From assembly GCF_042610375.1 (NCBI RefSeq), contig NZ_JBGJZL010000003.1, positions 1 to 64,000 of the forward strand: DNA of 64,000 nucleotides, given 5' to 3'. Below, piece after piece: positions 1 to 8,264 of this stretch; the stretch's first letter is position 1, and each line of letters begins with the position of its first letter. Under the pieces are notes generated by a model that was given only the letters and a program-made list of their open reading frames with translations, did no database searches and was not told the DNA's origin. A program made the translations under genes and the position numbers. The DNA comes from CTSoil-075 sp042610375. Lineage in GTDB: Bacteria; Bacillota; Negativicutes; DSM-13327.

Positions 1-456
1 GTCGTTTTGGTGCCAGGGCTTGGTGATGATATTCAAGCGATTAAAGCAGGTATCTTAGAAATTGGTGATATTTTTGCCATCAATAAAGCTGACCATGACG
101 GTGTTGATCGTTTAAACACTGAACTGGAAATGATGATGGATTTAAACCAACAGAAAACGGCTTGGCGTCCTCCGGTGAAACGGGTTATCGCCAACCGTGG
201 TGAAGGTATTTGTGAGTTAGCTGAATCAATCAGTGCTCATGTGGCTGGGGCCAAAGAATCGGGTGAGTTTGTGAATCGACGCACAGAGCGTACGCGCAGT
301 GAATTACTCGCGATGCTTGATGAACAGATTGGACGCCATGTGCGTAAAAAATTATCCGATGACGGTAAGATGGATGAGCTTGTAATGAGTGTAGAAAGTC
401 GAGAAAAAAATCCTTATGCTGTTGTGAAAGAAATCATGACAAGTGTTTTGCGATAA
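1..456 (+). CDS. meaB: Methylmalonyl-CoA mutase-associated GTPase MeaB, C-terminal part (partial)
   Basis: The gene is open from the first base of the window, so its N-terminus and the Walker A region lie outside. About 151 C-terminal residues remain. The motif NKADHDGV (the NKxD guanine-specificity motif of G3E P-loop GTPases) lies about 25 residues in. It is followed by the helical C-terminal dimerisation region typical of MeaB/ArgK. MeaB-type GTPases load and protect the adenosylcobalamin cofactor of methylmalonyl-CoA mutase. The epimerase gene follows after 19 bases, which supports a methylmalonyl-CoA pathway operon, with the mutase genes presumably upstream. The identification rests on the C-terminal half and on context. 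Confidence 0.88.
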   Translation, partial: VVLVPGLGDDIQAIKAGILEIGDIFAINKADHDGVDRLNTELEMMMDLNQQKTAWRPPVKRVIANRGEGICELAESISAHVAGAKESGEFVNRRTERTRSELLAMLDEQIGRHVRKKLSDDGKMDELVMSVESREKNPYAVVKEIMTSVLR

Positions 457-475
457 TGAATAACGGAGGTTTACT

Positions 476-883
476 ATGTTTAATACATTAAAAGTCGATC
501 ACATCGGTATTGCTGTAAAAGATTTAGAGCAAGCTAAAAAGTTTTATACTGAAGTTCTTGGTATGACCGTTATGGGTGAAGAAACTGTAGAGCAACAAAA
601 AGTAAAAGTATGCTTCATTCCTTGTGGTGATAGTGAAGTTGAATTATTAGAATCCACTTCCCCAGATGGCCCTATTGCTAAATTTATTGAAAAAAATGGC
701 GAAGGCATTCAACATCTTGCATTACGTGTAGACAATATTGAGGCTGCTATTGCTGACCTTAAAGAAAAAGGTGTACGCATGATCGATGAAACTCCACGCT
801 ATGGTGCAGGCGGAGCTCAAATCGCATTTGTTCACCCTAAAGCAACAGGTGGCATTTTGCTTGAGTTATCTGAGCGTAAATAA
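476..883 (+). CDS. mce: Methylmalonyl-CoA epimerase
   Basis: The 135-residue product is the usual length for this family. It interconverts (R)- and (S)-methylmalonyl-CoA. It is a single VOC/glyoxalase-type protein with two paired beta-alpha-beta-beta-beta modules. The metal ligands are visible as the His in KVDHIGIAV near residue 10, the His in IQHLALRV near residue 80, and the Glu in ILLELSE near the C-terminus. The ATG follows the ribosome site GGAGG by seven bases. The gene sits 19 bases after meaB and upstream of the carboxyltransferase genes, as in propionate or succinate fermentation clusters. Confidence 0.95.
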   Translation: MFNTLKVDHIGIAVKDLEQAKKFYTEVLGMTVMGEETVEQQKVKVCFIPCGDSEVELLESTSPDGPIAKFIEKNGEGIQHLALRVDNIEAAIADLKEKGVRMIDETPRYGAGGAQIAFVHPKATGGILLELSERK

Positions 884-1122
884 TTTTATTTCAATTTGTA
901 AAAATTCAGATGCTAAGTGGATTTGACCAAGAATAAAAGCGTAAGGGAGTATATGTTTTTTAGCGAATTCTCCCTAGTAGTAGTGCGCTCAAGGAAAGGA
1001 CTTATCTGCAATAAAGTAAACTGATTTTTTGCAACAAATTTATATAATAAATACAATTATAAATATTGCAAACTATATAGACTTCCTATATAGTGATATT
1101 TGAATGTTGTTGGAGGTGTAAA

Positions 1123-2652
1123 ATGGCTACAGTTCAAGAAAAAATTGAAGATTTACAAGCGAGACAAGAGAAAATCATGCTAGGTGGCGGTCAAAAACGT
1201 ATTGACAAACAGCATGCTACTGGCAAGTTAACTGCTCGCGAACGCGTAGAAAAATTGCTTGATGAAAATACCTTTGTTGAATTGGATCAATTTGTGACTC
1301 ACCGTTGTGTTAATTTTGACATGGGGTCAGTTGAAGCTCCAGGTGAAGGTGTCGTTACTGGTTATGGTACGATTAACGGCCGTTTAGTGTATGTATTTGC
1401 CCAAGATTTCACAGTAGTAGGTGGATCTTTAGGAGAAATGCATGCAGCTAAAATCGTTAAAGTACAACAATTGGCCATGAAAATGGGCGCACCAATAATT
1501 GGTATCAACGATTCAGGTGGAGCACGTATTCAAGAAGCAGTTGATGCTTTATCTGGATACGGAAAAATATTCTACAATAACACATTAGCATCAGGTGTTA
1601 TTCCACAAATTTCTGTTATCATGGGACCATGTGCAGGTGGTGCAGTTTATTCCCCAGCTTTAACTGATTTCATCTACATGGTGAAAAAGACAAGTCAAAT
1701 GTTTATTACTGGCCCACAAGTTATCAAATCAGTAACTGGTGAAGAAGTAACAGCTGAAACACTTGGTGGGGCAATGACTCACAATACAACTTCAGGTGTA
1801 GCTCACTTTGTTGCAGAGAATGATGATGATTGCTTAGAGCAAATACGTTACCTCATGAGTTTCTTGCCAAGCAATAATCTTGAAGGGGCTCCAGTAGCTG
1901 AGTGTACCGATGATATCAACCGTATGGATGAATCTTTGAATACTCTCTTACCTGATAATCCTAACCAACCATATAATATGAAAGATGTTATTACTTCAAT
2001 CGCAGATAATGGTGAATTCTATGAAGTACAACCATATTTTGCGCAAAATATGATTACTGGTTTTGCACGTTTCGACGGTCAATCAGTAGGTATTATTGCT
2101 AATCAACCATCCGTTATGGCAGGTTGTTTAGATGTTGATGCATCAGACAAATCAGCACGATTTATTCGTTTCTGTGATGCGTTTAACATTCCACTTCTTA
2201 ACTTGGTTGACGTTCCTGGGTTCTTACCTGGTGTGAGCCAAGAGTATGGTGGTATCATTCGCCATGGTGCAAAAATGTTATATGCTTATTCAGAAGCCAC
2301 TGTACCAAAAATTACTGTAATTACTCGTAAAGCTTATGGCGGATCTTATTTAGCAATGTGTTCACAAGACTTAGGTGCTGATCAGGTAATGGCTTGGCCA
2401 ACATCTGAGATCGCAGTTATGGGTCCTGCTGGTGCTGCTAACATTATCTTCCGTGGCGATCCTGAAGTTGCAGCTAAAACTGAACAATATATAGCAGAAT
2501 TTGCTACTCCATATAAAGCAGCTGAACGTGGTTTCGTTGACCAGGTTATTGAACCTAAACAAACCAGACCTCGTATCATTACTGCATTAAGCATGCTGGC
2601 TAGCAAGCGTGAACAAAGACCACAAAAGAAACATGGTAATATTCCGCTATAA
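1123..2652 (+). CDS. mmdA: Methylmalonyl-CoA decarboxylase alpha subunit or transcarboxylase 12S-type carboxyltransferase
   Basis: The 509-residue protein belongs to the acyl-CoA carboxyltransferase family. It moves the carboxyl group between methylmalonyl-CoA and carrier-bound biotin. Both crotonase-fold halves are present. The N-terminal half carries GGARIQEA near residue 132 and the oxyanion loop GPCAGGAVYSPA near residue 170. The C-terminal half carries YGGSYLAMCS near residue 405. The start was placed at 1123 because GGAGG lies seven bases upstream; a GTG at 1093 in the same frame has no ribosome site. A small subunit and the biotin carrier follow. Sodium-pumping decarboxylase and soluble methylmalonyl-CoA:pyruvate transcarboxylase share this subunit, and sequence alone does not separate them. 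Confidence 0.92.
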   Translation: MATVQEKIEDLQARQEKIMLGGGQKRIDKQHATGKLTARERVEKLLDENTFVELDQFVTHRCVNFDMGSVEAPGEGVVTGYGTINGRLVYVFAQDFTVVGGSLGEMHAAKIVKVQQLAMKMGAPIIGINDSGGARIQEAVDALSGYGKIFYNNTLASGVIPQISVIMGPCAGGAVYSPALTDFIYMVKKTSQMFITGPQVIKSVTGEEVTAETLGGAMTHNTTSGVAHFVAENDDDCLEQIRYLMSFLPSNNLEGAPVAECTDDINRMDESLNTLLPDNPNQPYNMKDVITSIADNGEFYEVQPYFAQNMITGFARFDGQSVGIIANQPSVMAGCLDVDASDKSARFIRFCDAFNIPLLNLVDVPGFLPGVSQEYGGIIRHGAKMLYAYSEATVPKITVITRKAYGGSYLAMCSQDLGADQVMAWPTSEIAVMGPAGAANIIFRGDPEVAAKTEQYIAEFATPYKAAERGFVDQVIEPKQTRPRIITALSMLASKREQRPQKKHGNIPL

Positions 2653-2669
2653 GGAAGGTGTGGACTAGT

Positions 2670-2819
2670 ATGAAAATAGATGCAAAAGGTATTAGCTCAG
2701 AAGTTGTAGCAGTAATTACTGCAGCCATTTATCAAATGATGGGTGGCACTAGCTTTCAAGCTGTAAAAATCAGACGCGATAGCGATGAATGGACTAACGC
2801 TGGTCGCAAAAACGCGTAA
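2670..2819 (+). CDS. Small subunit of the carboxyltransferase complex (MmdE/epsilon-like)
   Basis: This 49-codon gene lies 17 bases after mmdA and 55 bases before the biotin-carrier gene. AAGGAAGG precedes the ATG at 2670. The product has a helical N-terminal half ending in AIYQMMGG and a basic tail with KIRRDSDEW. Its position and size match the epsilon subunit of Veillonella methylmalonyl-CoA decarboxylase, which resembles the C-terminal part of the delta subunit and stabilises the complex. No membrane segment is visible, so it is not a full delta/OadG anchor. The assignment depends mainly on context. Confidence 0.65.
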   Translation: MKIDAKGISSEVVAVITAAIYQMMGGTSFQAVKIRRDSDEWTNAGRKNA

Positions 2820-2874
2820 AGCGAATTCAATATAATTTATAAAATAATTTATAAAAATTTTGGAGGTTAATGAA

Positions 2875-3261
2875 ATGAAAAAGTTTAATATTAACGTAAA
2901 TGGTACTGCATATCAGGTTGAAATTGAAGAAGTTAAAGAAGTGAAAGCGGCTGCTCCTGTAGCGAAAGCTGCTCCAGCTGCTGCTCCTGCAGCACCTAAA
3001 GCTCCAGCAGCTCCTGCTGCTCCAGCACCTGCTGAAGTTGGCGCTGGTGATACTGCTGTAACTTCCCCAATGCCTGGTAAAATCATTAAAATTGTTGCTG
3101 CAGCAGGTCAAGCTGTTAAAAAAGGCGATGTCTTGATGATTCTTGAAGCTATGAAAATGCAAAACGAAATCACTGCTAATGCTGATGGTACTATCAAATC
3201 TATCAACGTTGCAGCTGATCAAGGCGTAAAAACAAATGATATTTTAGCAGTCATTAAATAA
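2875..3261 (+). CDS. mmdC: Biotin carboxyl carrier subunit (gamma / 1.3S-like)
   Basis: The 128-residue carrier has three parts. The N-terminal ~30 residues are a short beta-rich region. A flexible Ala/Pro linker follows at residues ~32-58. The C-terminal biotinyl domain carries EAMKMQNEI, in which the Lys between the two Met residues is biotinylated. TSPMPG, the usual start of the domain, is also present. The ATG at 2875 follows GGAGG by eight bases; an in-frame TTG at 2860 is upstream of that site and was rejected. A strong terminator follows directly, so no beta (membrane pump) subunit is encoded downstream. Confidence 0.93.
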   Translation: MKKFNINVNGTAYQVEIEEVKEVKAAAPVAKAAPAAAPAAPKAPAAPAAPAPAEVGAGDTAVTSPMPGKIIKIVAAAGQAVKKGDVLMILEAMKMQNEITANADGTIKSINVAADQGVKTNDILAVIK

Positions 3262-3280
3262 GCTAAAACTTAAAAAAAAA

Positions 3281-3318
3281 GTCGTGCAGTGTCTAGAAAC
3301 TGCACGGCTTTTTTTTGC
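3281..3318 (+). terminator. Rho-independent terminator after the biotin carrier gene
   Basis: Arms GTCGTGCAGT and ACTGCACGGC flank a short loop and are followed by a run of eight T. It ends the carboxyltransferase operon. Confidence 0.9.
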
Positions 3319-3649
3319 GCTATCAGAGCGTAATTTTAAACAAAATGAGTAGTGATTTTTATTGGATTGAAGAAATGGCGTAATCCAAGTGGGATAATAA
3401 AAAGTCATAATAGACACCACTTCCAGAATTTCAGACAAGAAAGCTTAAAGTTGGCATAGGCCAACTTTTCTGGGATATAAAATAGTTAGTTATCTTATCG
3501 AAATCTAAATTGATTGAAATAGTGAAAAAAATAACTGTTTAATAATAACAGTTATTAGGTTGTGACGTGTTGACAGAGTCTATTTAACTAGTGTAAAGTA
3601 GCAATGTATAATAATTATTTTACCTAAATGACGATAGAAAGGAGCTTAT
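3319..3649 (+). other. Intergenic region upstream of the rseC-rnf operon
   Basis: No coding sequence is supported in these 331 bases. The region is AT-rich and holds one promoter-like sequence near its end, listed separately. No riboswitch fold was recognised. Confidence 0.5.
3570..3599 (+). promoter_or_regulatory. Possible sigma-A promoter for rseC-rnf
   Basis: A perfect -35 TTGACA at 3570-3575 is followed, 18 bases on, by TAAAGT, a weak -10 with four of six consensus bases. Transcription would begin about 44 bases before the ATG of the RseC-like gene. This is a candidate only. Confidence 0.35.
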
Positions 3650-4066
3650 ATGGACAAGCAACAGGAAGGAATCGTTCTTGAAGTGATTGGAGGCAATTTG
3701 GCAAAAGTTAAGACCAGTCGCCATAATGACTGCGAGAACTGTGGCGCTTGTCCGGGTAATTCAGCAATGGTTCTTGAGGCTTTAAATGATATTGGAGCTA
3801 AACCTGGCCAACGCGTAGCCATTGAAGTACGAGAAATTAATATGTTAAAAGCGGCTTTTATTGTATATATATTACCGCTGATTGCAGTCTTCTTTGGTGC
3901 TATAGCAGGGGGGGCAGTTGCTGAGCGATTGGGTAACGCAGTTTTATGGTGGCAGATCACAGGGGGTATGCTGGCTTTAATTTTATCGGTGATCTATATT
4001 AAATACTTTGATAATGCCGCCAGAACCGATGTCAAGATGCAACCTATTATTGTGCGCATTCTTTAA
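3650..4066 (+). CDS. RseC/SoxR-reducing-system family membrane protein
   Basis: This 138-residue protein has the RseC family layout. A soluble N-terminal beta-domain contains CENCGAC near residue 25, spacing that suits a redox or iron-sulfur site. Two hydrophobic helices follow at about residues 66-88 and 95-117. A short basic tail ends the protein. RseC-type proteins are commonly encoded with rnf genes and are thought to help keep or pass reducing power at the membrane. AAGGAG precedes the ATG by seven bases. It lies 62 bases upstream of rnfC and is probably co-transcribed. Its exact function in this organism is not known. Confidence 0.8.
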   Translation: MDKQQEGIVLEVIGGNLAKVKTSRHNDCENCGACPGNSAMVLEALNDIGAKPGQRVAIEVREINMLKAAFIVYILPLIAVFFGAIAGGAVAERLGNAVLWWQITGGMLALILSVIYIKYFDNAARTDVKMQPIIVRIL

Positions 4067-4128
4067 GAGTAGTAAGAGAGTAATAAGAGTACGAGAATAT
4101 TTTGGTTAGTTTCAGAAGGGGTGAAATT

Positions 4129-5451
4129 ATGGCAAAAAGCTTTCGTGGGGGGATACATCCCGACGACCGAAAAAGGTATACTGCAAGCAAACCGATTCAG
4201 GTAGCACCTGTGCCTGAAAAAGTCATTATTCCTGTTAGACAACATATTGGTGCTCCATGTTCACCAATCGTTAAGGTTGGGGATCTAGTTAAGAAAGGTC
4301 AAGTTATTGCTGAAGCACAAGCTTTCGTTTCCAGTCCGATTCATGCATCTACTTCAGGTAAAGTTGTAGAAGTTGCAGAATATCCACATCCAGTATTTGG
4401 TTCGTGTACCGCTGTCGTTATTGAGAGCGATGGACAAGATGAATGGGTAGATGGATTACCGTTAGAAAGAAATTGGAAGACTCTTGAAATTTCAGAAATT
4501 AAGGATATTATCCGTCAATCAGGTATGGTTGGCATGGGGGGAGCAACATTTCCAACTCATATAAAAATGGCACCACCGGCCGAAAAACCAATTCATACCT
4601 TTATTTTGAATGGTGCTGAATGTGAGCCTTTTCTAACAGCTGATCACCGTGTCATGCTTGAACAGTCAGAAAGAATTGTAACTGGCATGCAAATTGCAAT
4701 GAAAGTATTAGCTGTCACTAAAGGATACATTGGTATTGAAGAAAATAAACCAGACGCAATTGCTGCCTTGACGAAGGCTTGTAATGGAGTTGATGGTCTT
4801 GAGGTTGTCACGTTACAAACTAAATACCCTCAGGGTGCTGAAAAAACATTAATTAGTGTGATCTGCGGTACAGATGTACCAAGCGGTGGTCTGCCCATGG
4901 ATGTGGGTGTAGTTGTGCAGAATGTGGGTACAGTTGTTGCTATTGCTGATGCAGTAGAAAAAGGTATTCCGTTGATTGAACGTGTAACAACAGTTACTGG
5001 TGGTTCAGTGGCAAAACCTCAAAACTTACTGCTCAGAATTGGTACTACCTTTGCTCAGGCTGTTACATTATGTGGTGGTTTTGTGGAAAAACCTGTAAAA
5101 GTTATTATGGGCGGACCCATGATGGGAATGGCACAACGGACTCTTGATGTACCTATCATAAAAGGAACTTCAGGGATTCTTGCATTAAGTGAAACTGATG
5201 TGAATGTTGGTCCGGAACGTCCTTGTATCCGTTGTGGTCGTTGTGTTGAAGCCTGTCCGATGGGGCTTATTCCAAGCATGCTGAGTGTATTAGCCGAACG
5301 TCGTGCATATTCAGTTGCTAAGGAAGAATATGATTTATTGGATTGTGTTGAATGCGGTTCTTGCGTATATGTATGTCCAGCAAAACGCAACATTGTTCAT
5401 TATGTTAAATTGTCCAAAGCTCAAAATGCAGCAATGGCGGCTAAGAAATAA
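4129..5451 (+). CDS. rnfC: Electron transport complex subunit RnfC (NADH-binding)
   Basis: The 440-residue cytoplasmic subunit of the Rnf complex exchanges electrons with NAD. It has an N-terminal barrel-sandwich region, then the NADH/FMN-binding fold of the NuoF type with GMGGATFPTHIK near residue 136. Two 4Fe-4S motifs follow: CIRCGRCVEACP from residue 366 and CVECGSCVYVCP from residue 406. The ATG at 4129 follows AGAAGGGG; an in-frame TTG at 4102 lacks a ribosome site. It is the first gene of rnfCDGEAB, the order usual in Clostridia, and rnfD follows after 12 bases. Confidence 0.95.
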   Translation: MAKSFRGGIHPDDRKRYTASKPIQVAPVPEKVIIPVRQHIGAPCSPIVKVGDLVKKGQVIAEAQAFVSSPIHASTSGKVVEVAEYPHPVFGSCTAVVIESDGQDEWVDGLPLERNWKTLEISEIKDIIRQSGMVGMGGATFPTHIKMAPPAEKPIHTFILNGAECEPFLTADHRVMLEQSERIVTGMQIAMKVLAVTKGYIGIEENKPDAIAALTKACNGVDGLEVVTLQTKYPQGAEKTLISVICGTDVPSGGLPMDVGVVVQNVGTVVAIADAVEKGIPLIERVTTVTGGSVAKPQNLLLRIGTTFAQAVTLCGGFVEKPVKVIMGGPMMGMAQRTLDVPIIKGTSGILALSETDVNVGPERPCIRCGRCVEACPMGLIPSMLSVLAERRAYSVAKEEYDLLDCVECGSCVYVCPAKRNIVHYVKLSKAQNAAMAAKK

Positions 5452-5463
5452 GGAGGTGGCGGT

Positions 5464-6447
5464 ATGAGCACAGAAGCAAAAATCGAAATAGAAAATTTAA
5501 TGGTTTCGGCATCACCCCACATCCGGTGTGACGAATCAATTTCAAAAATTATGTGGAGTGTGAATGCAGCGCTTGCGCCTGCAGCACTTTTCTCAATTTA
5601 TAATTTTGGAATGCCTGCACTTTTTACTATGGTTATTTGTATTGTTGCTGCGATGGCAACAGAATATTTGGTTTTAAAATGGCAAGATAAACCTATGGTT
5701 GTTAATGATGGCAGTGCTTTTTTAACAGGATTGCTGCTCGCGATGAATATTCCAGCTACATTGCCGTGGTATATGCCATTGGCGGGGTCAATCTTTGCTA
5801 TTGCTATTGCAAAACATACTATGGGAGGATTGGGTTTTAATATTTTTAATCCAGCGCTCATTGGTCGTGCCTTTATTTTAGCTTCGTGGCCAATTGCTAT
5901 GACAACTTGGCCAATTTCAAAAGATATGGTTGGCAAAGTCGATGGTTTAACGTCTGCTACGCCATTAGGTATTCTTAAACAACAAGGGTATCAAAAACTG
6001 CTTGAGCATTTTGGTGATCAAGGTGCAATGTATAAATCATTATTTTTAGGTATGCGCTCTGGTAGTATGGGAGAAACTTCCGCTATTCTTTTAATTTTAG
6101 GTGGTATCTATCTAATATATAAAGGATATATCAAATGGCAAGTACCTGTTATTATGATTGGTACAGTAGGAGTGTTGACGGCTGCATTTGGCGGAGACCC
6201 AATTCTTCATATGATGTCTGGTGGTCTTATCCTAGGCGCTTTTTATATGGCAACCGATATGGTAACCATTCCGATTACGATGAAAGGGCAAATTATCTTT
6301 GCTGTAGGGGCTGGTGCGCTGACTGTACTGATCCGCTTACAGGGAGGTTATCCTGAGGGCGTATGTTATGCAATTCTTTTAATGAACTGTGTTACGCCGT
6401 TAATCGATCGTTTGGTTAGACCTGTAAAATATGGTGCAAGGAGGTAA
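5464..6447 (+). CDS. rnfD: Rnf complex membrane subunit RnfD
   Basis: The 327-residue integral membrane protein belongs to the NqrB/RnfD family, with about nine or ten hydrophobic segments. The covalent flavin site is visible as DGLTSATPLG near residue 160, where a Thr in the S/T-x-A-T context carries FMN through a phosphoester bond. GGLGFNIFNPALIGRAF near residues 120-138 is another family signature. Rnf couples ferredoxin oxidation and NAD reduction to Na+ or H+ transport. AAGGAGGTGG precedes the ATG, and rnfG follows after six bases. Confidence 0.95.
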   Translation: MSTEAKIEIENLMVSASPHIRCDESISKIMWSVNAALAPAALFSIYNFGMPALFTMVICIVAAMATEYLVLKWQDKPMVVNDGSAFLTGLLLAMNIPATLPWYMPLAGSIFAIAIAKHTMGGLGFNIFNPALIGRAFILASWPIAMTTWPISKDMVGKVDGLTSATPLGILKQQGYQKLLEHFGDQGAMYKSLFLGMRSGSMGETSAILLILGGIYLIYKGYIKWQVPVIMIGTVGVLTAAFGGDPILHMMSGGLILGAFYMATDMVTIPITMKGQIIFAVGAGALTVLIRLQGGYPEGVCYAILLMNCVTPLIDRLVRPVKYGARR

Positions 6448-6453
6448 GGCATA

Positions 6454-7020
6454 ATGTCACATGATGCACATGAACAAAACGATAGTATTTTTAAAGTCGG
6501 TATCAATCTTACCCTTGCTTGTTTACTTGCAAGCGCAGTCATTGCAGGAACCTATGCTTTAACGGCACCGGTAGCGGCGAAGTCTAAGATTGAACTCGAT
6601 AATAAGGCCCGCAAAGAATTAGTCGCTGATGCTGAGGATTTCAAAGCCATCGACGGTAAAAAGGGTTGGTTTGCTGCTTTGAAAAATGGCAAAGTCATTG
6701 CTTATGTTGTACCGACAGAAAGTAAAGGCTATGGTGGAGCTATTGAAATGATAGCAGCCGTATCTACAGAGGGTAAGGTCATCGATTATGCAATTTTAAA
6801 GTTTAATGAAACCCCTGGTCTTGGGGATAAAGCTGATAAACCTGAATTTCGTAAGAGATTTGTTGGCAAAGAAGCCCATGATCTAGAAGTAGTAAAAGTT
6901 CCTAGTGATAAAAATATTCAAGCATTAACTGGGGCAACGATTACTTCCCGGGCGGTAACCAAAGGAATTAAGGAAGCTGCGGAAGAAGTTACTGCTTTTG
7001 TAGCTACCCAGAAGAAGTGA
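6454..7020 (+). CDS. rnfG: Rnf complex flavoprotein subunit RnfG
   Basis: The 188-residue protein has one N-terminal membrane helix (about residues 15-37) and an extracytoplasmic FMN-binding domain. The flavinylation motif TGATITSRAV lies near residue 160, and a Thr in it carries covalent FMN. ETPGLGDKA near residue 113 is the other conserved family motif. It lies between rnfD (6-base gap) and rnfE (10-base gap). Confidence 0.95.
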   Translation: MSHDAHEQNDSIFKVGINLTLACLLASAVIAGTYALTAPVAAKSKIELDNKARKELVADAEDFKAIDGKKGWFAALKNGKVIAYVVPTESKGYGGAIEMIAAVSTEGKVIDYAILKFNETPGLGDKADKPEFRKRFVGKEAHDLEVVKVPSDKNIQALTGATITSRAVTKGIKEAAEEVTAFVATQKK

Positions 7021-7030
7021 GGTGCTGAAT

Positions 7031-7660
7031 ATGAAAAATTTATGGGACATATTTTACAAAGGCTTATTTGATCAAAACCCCATATTCCGCCTTGCCTTGA
7101 GTTTGTGTCCGGCATTGGCGGTTACTTCCACTGTTACGAATGCATTGGCGATGGGTTTATCGGTTATGTTTGTTATTACTGCAAACAACGTAGTAGTTTC
7201 TATTTTCCGTAAAGTAGTGAATCCGAAAGTACGCGTTCCTGTATACATTACGTCGATTGCCACAATTGTTACAGTTGTTATCTTAACATTGCAAGCTTAT
7301 TTTCCTCTTTTATATAAATCCTTATACCTTTATTTAAATCTTATCGTTGTATTTGCGATTATCTTGGCTCGGGCAGAGGTATTCGCAGCGAAGAATCCTA
7401 TTATTCCTTCCTTTTTTGATGGGTTAGGAATGGGTGCTGGTTTCGCTGGAGCTATGGTCTTCATTGCCATCTTCCGTGAAATACTCGGTAACGGTACATT
7501 AATGGGCTATCAAGTTATGGGGGCATCATATGATCCAGCATTAATTGCAATTTTGCCACCAGGTGGATTTATTATGATTGGGCTAATGATTGCAAGCTTT
7601 AATTTGATTGGCGAATATCAAAAAAAAGCAAAGGCTACTAAGCAAGGGAGTGAGGCATAA
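7031..7660 (+). CDS. rnfE: Rnf complex membrane subunit RnfE
   Basis: The 209-residue integral membrane protein has about six helices and is related to RnfA and NqrD/E. Family landmarks include NPIFRLALSLCPALAVT near the N-terminus and REILGNGT near residue 150. RnfE and RnfA form the pseudo-symmetric core that holds a membrane-embedded iron-sulfur centre; a Cys near residue 27 is in the expected place. The ATG at 7031 follows GAGGTG; the GTG at 7022 is part of that ribosome site. The stop codon overlaps the rnfA start by one base. Confidence 0.93.
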   Translation: MKNLWDIFYKGLFDQNPIFRLALSLCPALAVTSTVTNALAMGLSVMFVITANNVVVSIFRKVVNPKVRVPVYITSIATIVTVVILTLQAYFPLLYKSLYLYLNLIVVFAIILARAEVFAAKNPIIPSFFDGLGMGAGFAGAMVFIAIFREILGNGTLMGYQVMGASYDPALIAILPPGGFIMIGLMIASFNLIGEYQKKAKATKQGSEA

Positions 7661-8241
7661 TGGAGGAATATTTAAAACTATTTGTTGCTTCGGCAATAAC
7701 AAATAATTTTGTATTGACCCAATTTTTGGGGTTGTGTATTTTTTTCGGTGTATCGAAAAATCTCAACGCATCAATTGGTATGGGAATGGCTGTTACGTCG
7801 GTTATGACCCTAAGTTCACTACTTGCTTGGGCTGTATACACTTATATTTTGGTACCACTCGGGTTACAGTCTTTGATGTTAATCTCATTTGTACTGCTGA
7901 TCGCTAGTTTTGTACAATTATTGGAGATGATTATTAAGAAACATGCCCCAGCGTTATATAATATGTGGGGGATCTATCTTGTTTTGATTGCCACTAACTG
8001 TATTGTATTAGCTGTACCAGTTACCAATGCGGAGCTTCATTCTGATTTTTTAACAAGTTTAGTGAGAGCGCTTGGCTCTGGAGCAGGATTTGCTTTGGCT
8101 ATTATTTTAATGGCTAGCCTGCGTGAAAAACTACAATATGCGGATGTACCAAAATGCCTTGAGGGGCTAGGTATCTCCTTTATTTTGGCAGGAATGTTAG
8201 CATTATCGTTCTTTGGTTTTTCGGGAATGATCACACTATAA
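7660..8241 (+). CDS. rnfA: Rnf complex membrane subunit RnfA
   Basis: The 193-residue membrane protein has six predicted helices. The N-terminal signature NNFVLTQFLGLCIFFGVS contains the Cys expected to bind the intramembrane iron-sulfur centre together with RnfE. It overlaps the rnfE stop by one base (TAATG), a sign of translational coupling. Near the C-terminus, ASLREKLQYADVPK is conserved in the family. rnfB follows after 23 bases. Confidence 0.95.
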   Translation: MEEYLKLFVASAITNNFVLTQFLGLCIFFGVSKNLNASIGMGMAVTSVMTLSSLLAWAVYTYILVPLGLQSLMLISFVLLIASFVQLLEMIIKKHAPALYNMWGIYLVLIATNCIVLAVPVTNAELHSDFLTSLVRALGSGAGFALAIILMASLREKLQYADVPKCLEGLGISFILAGMLALSFFGFSGMITL

Positions 8242-8264
8242 GAAATGATTGAAGGTGATGAAAA

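Noticed and set aside
943..976. GGGAG/CTCCC hairpin after the epimerase gene
   Set aside because: The stem is short, the loop is about 20 bases and no T-run follows.
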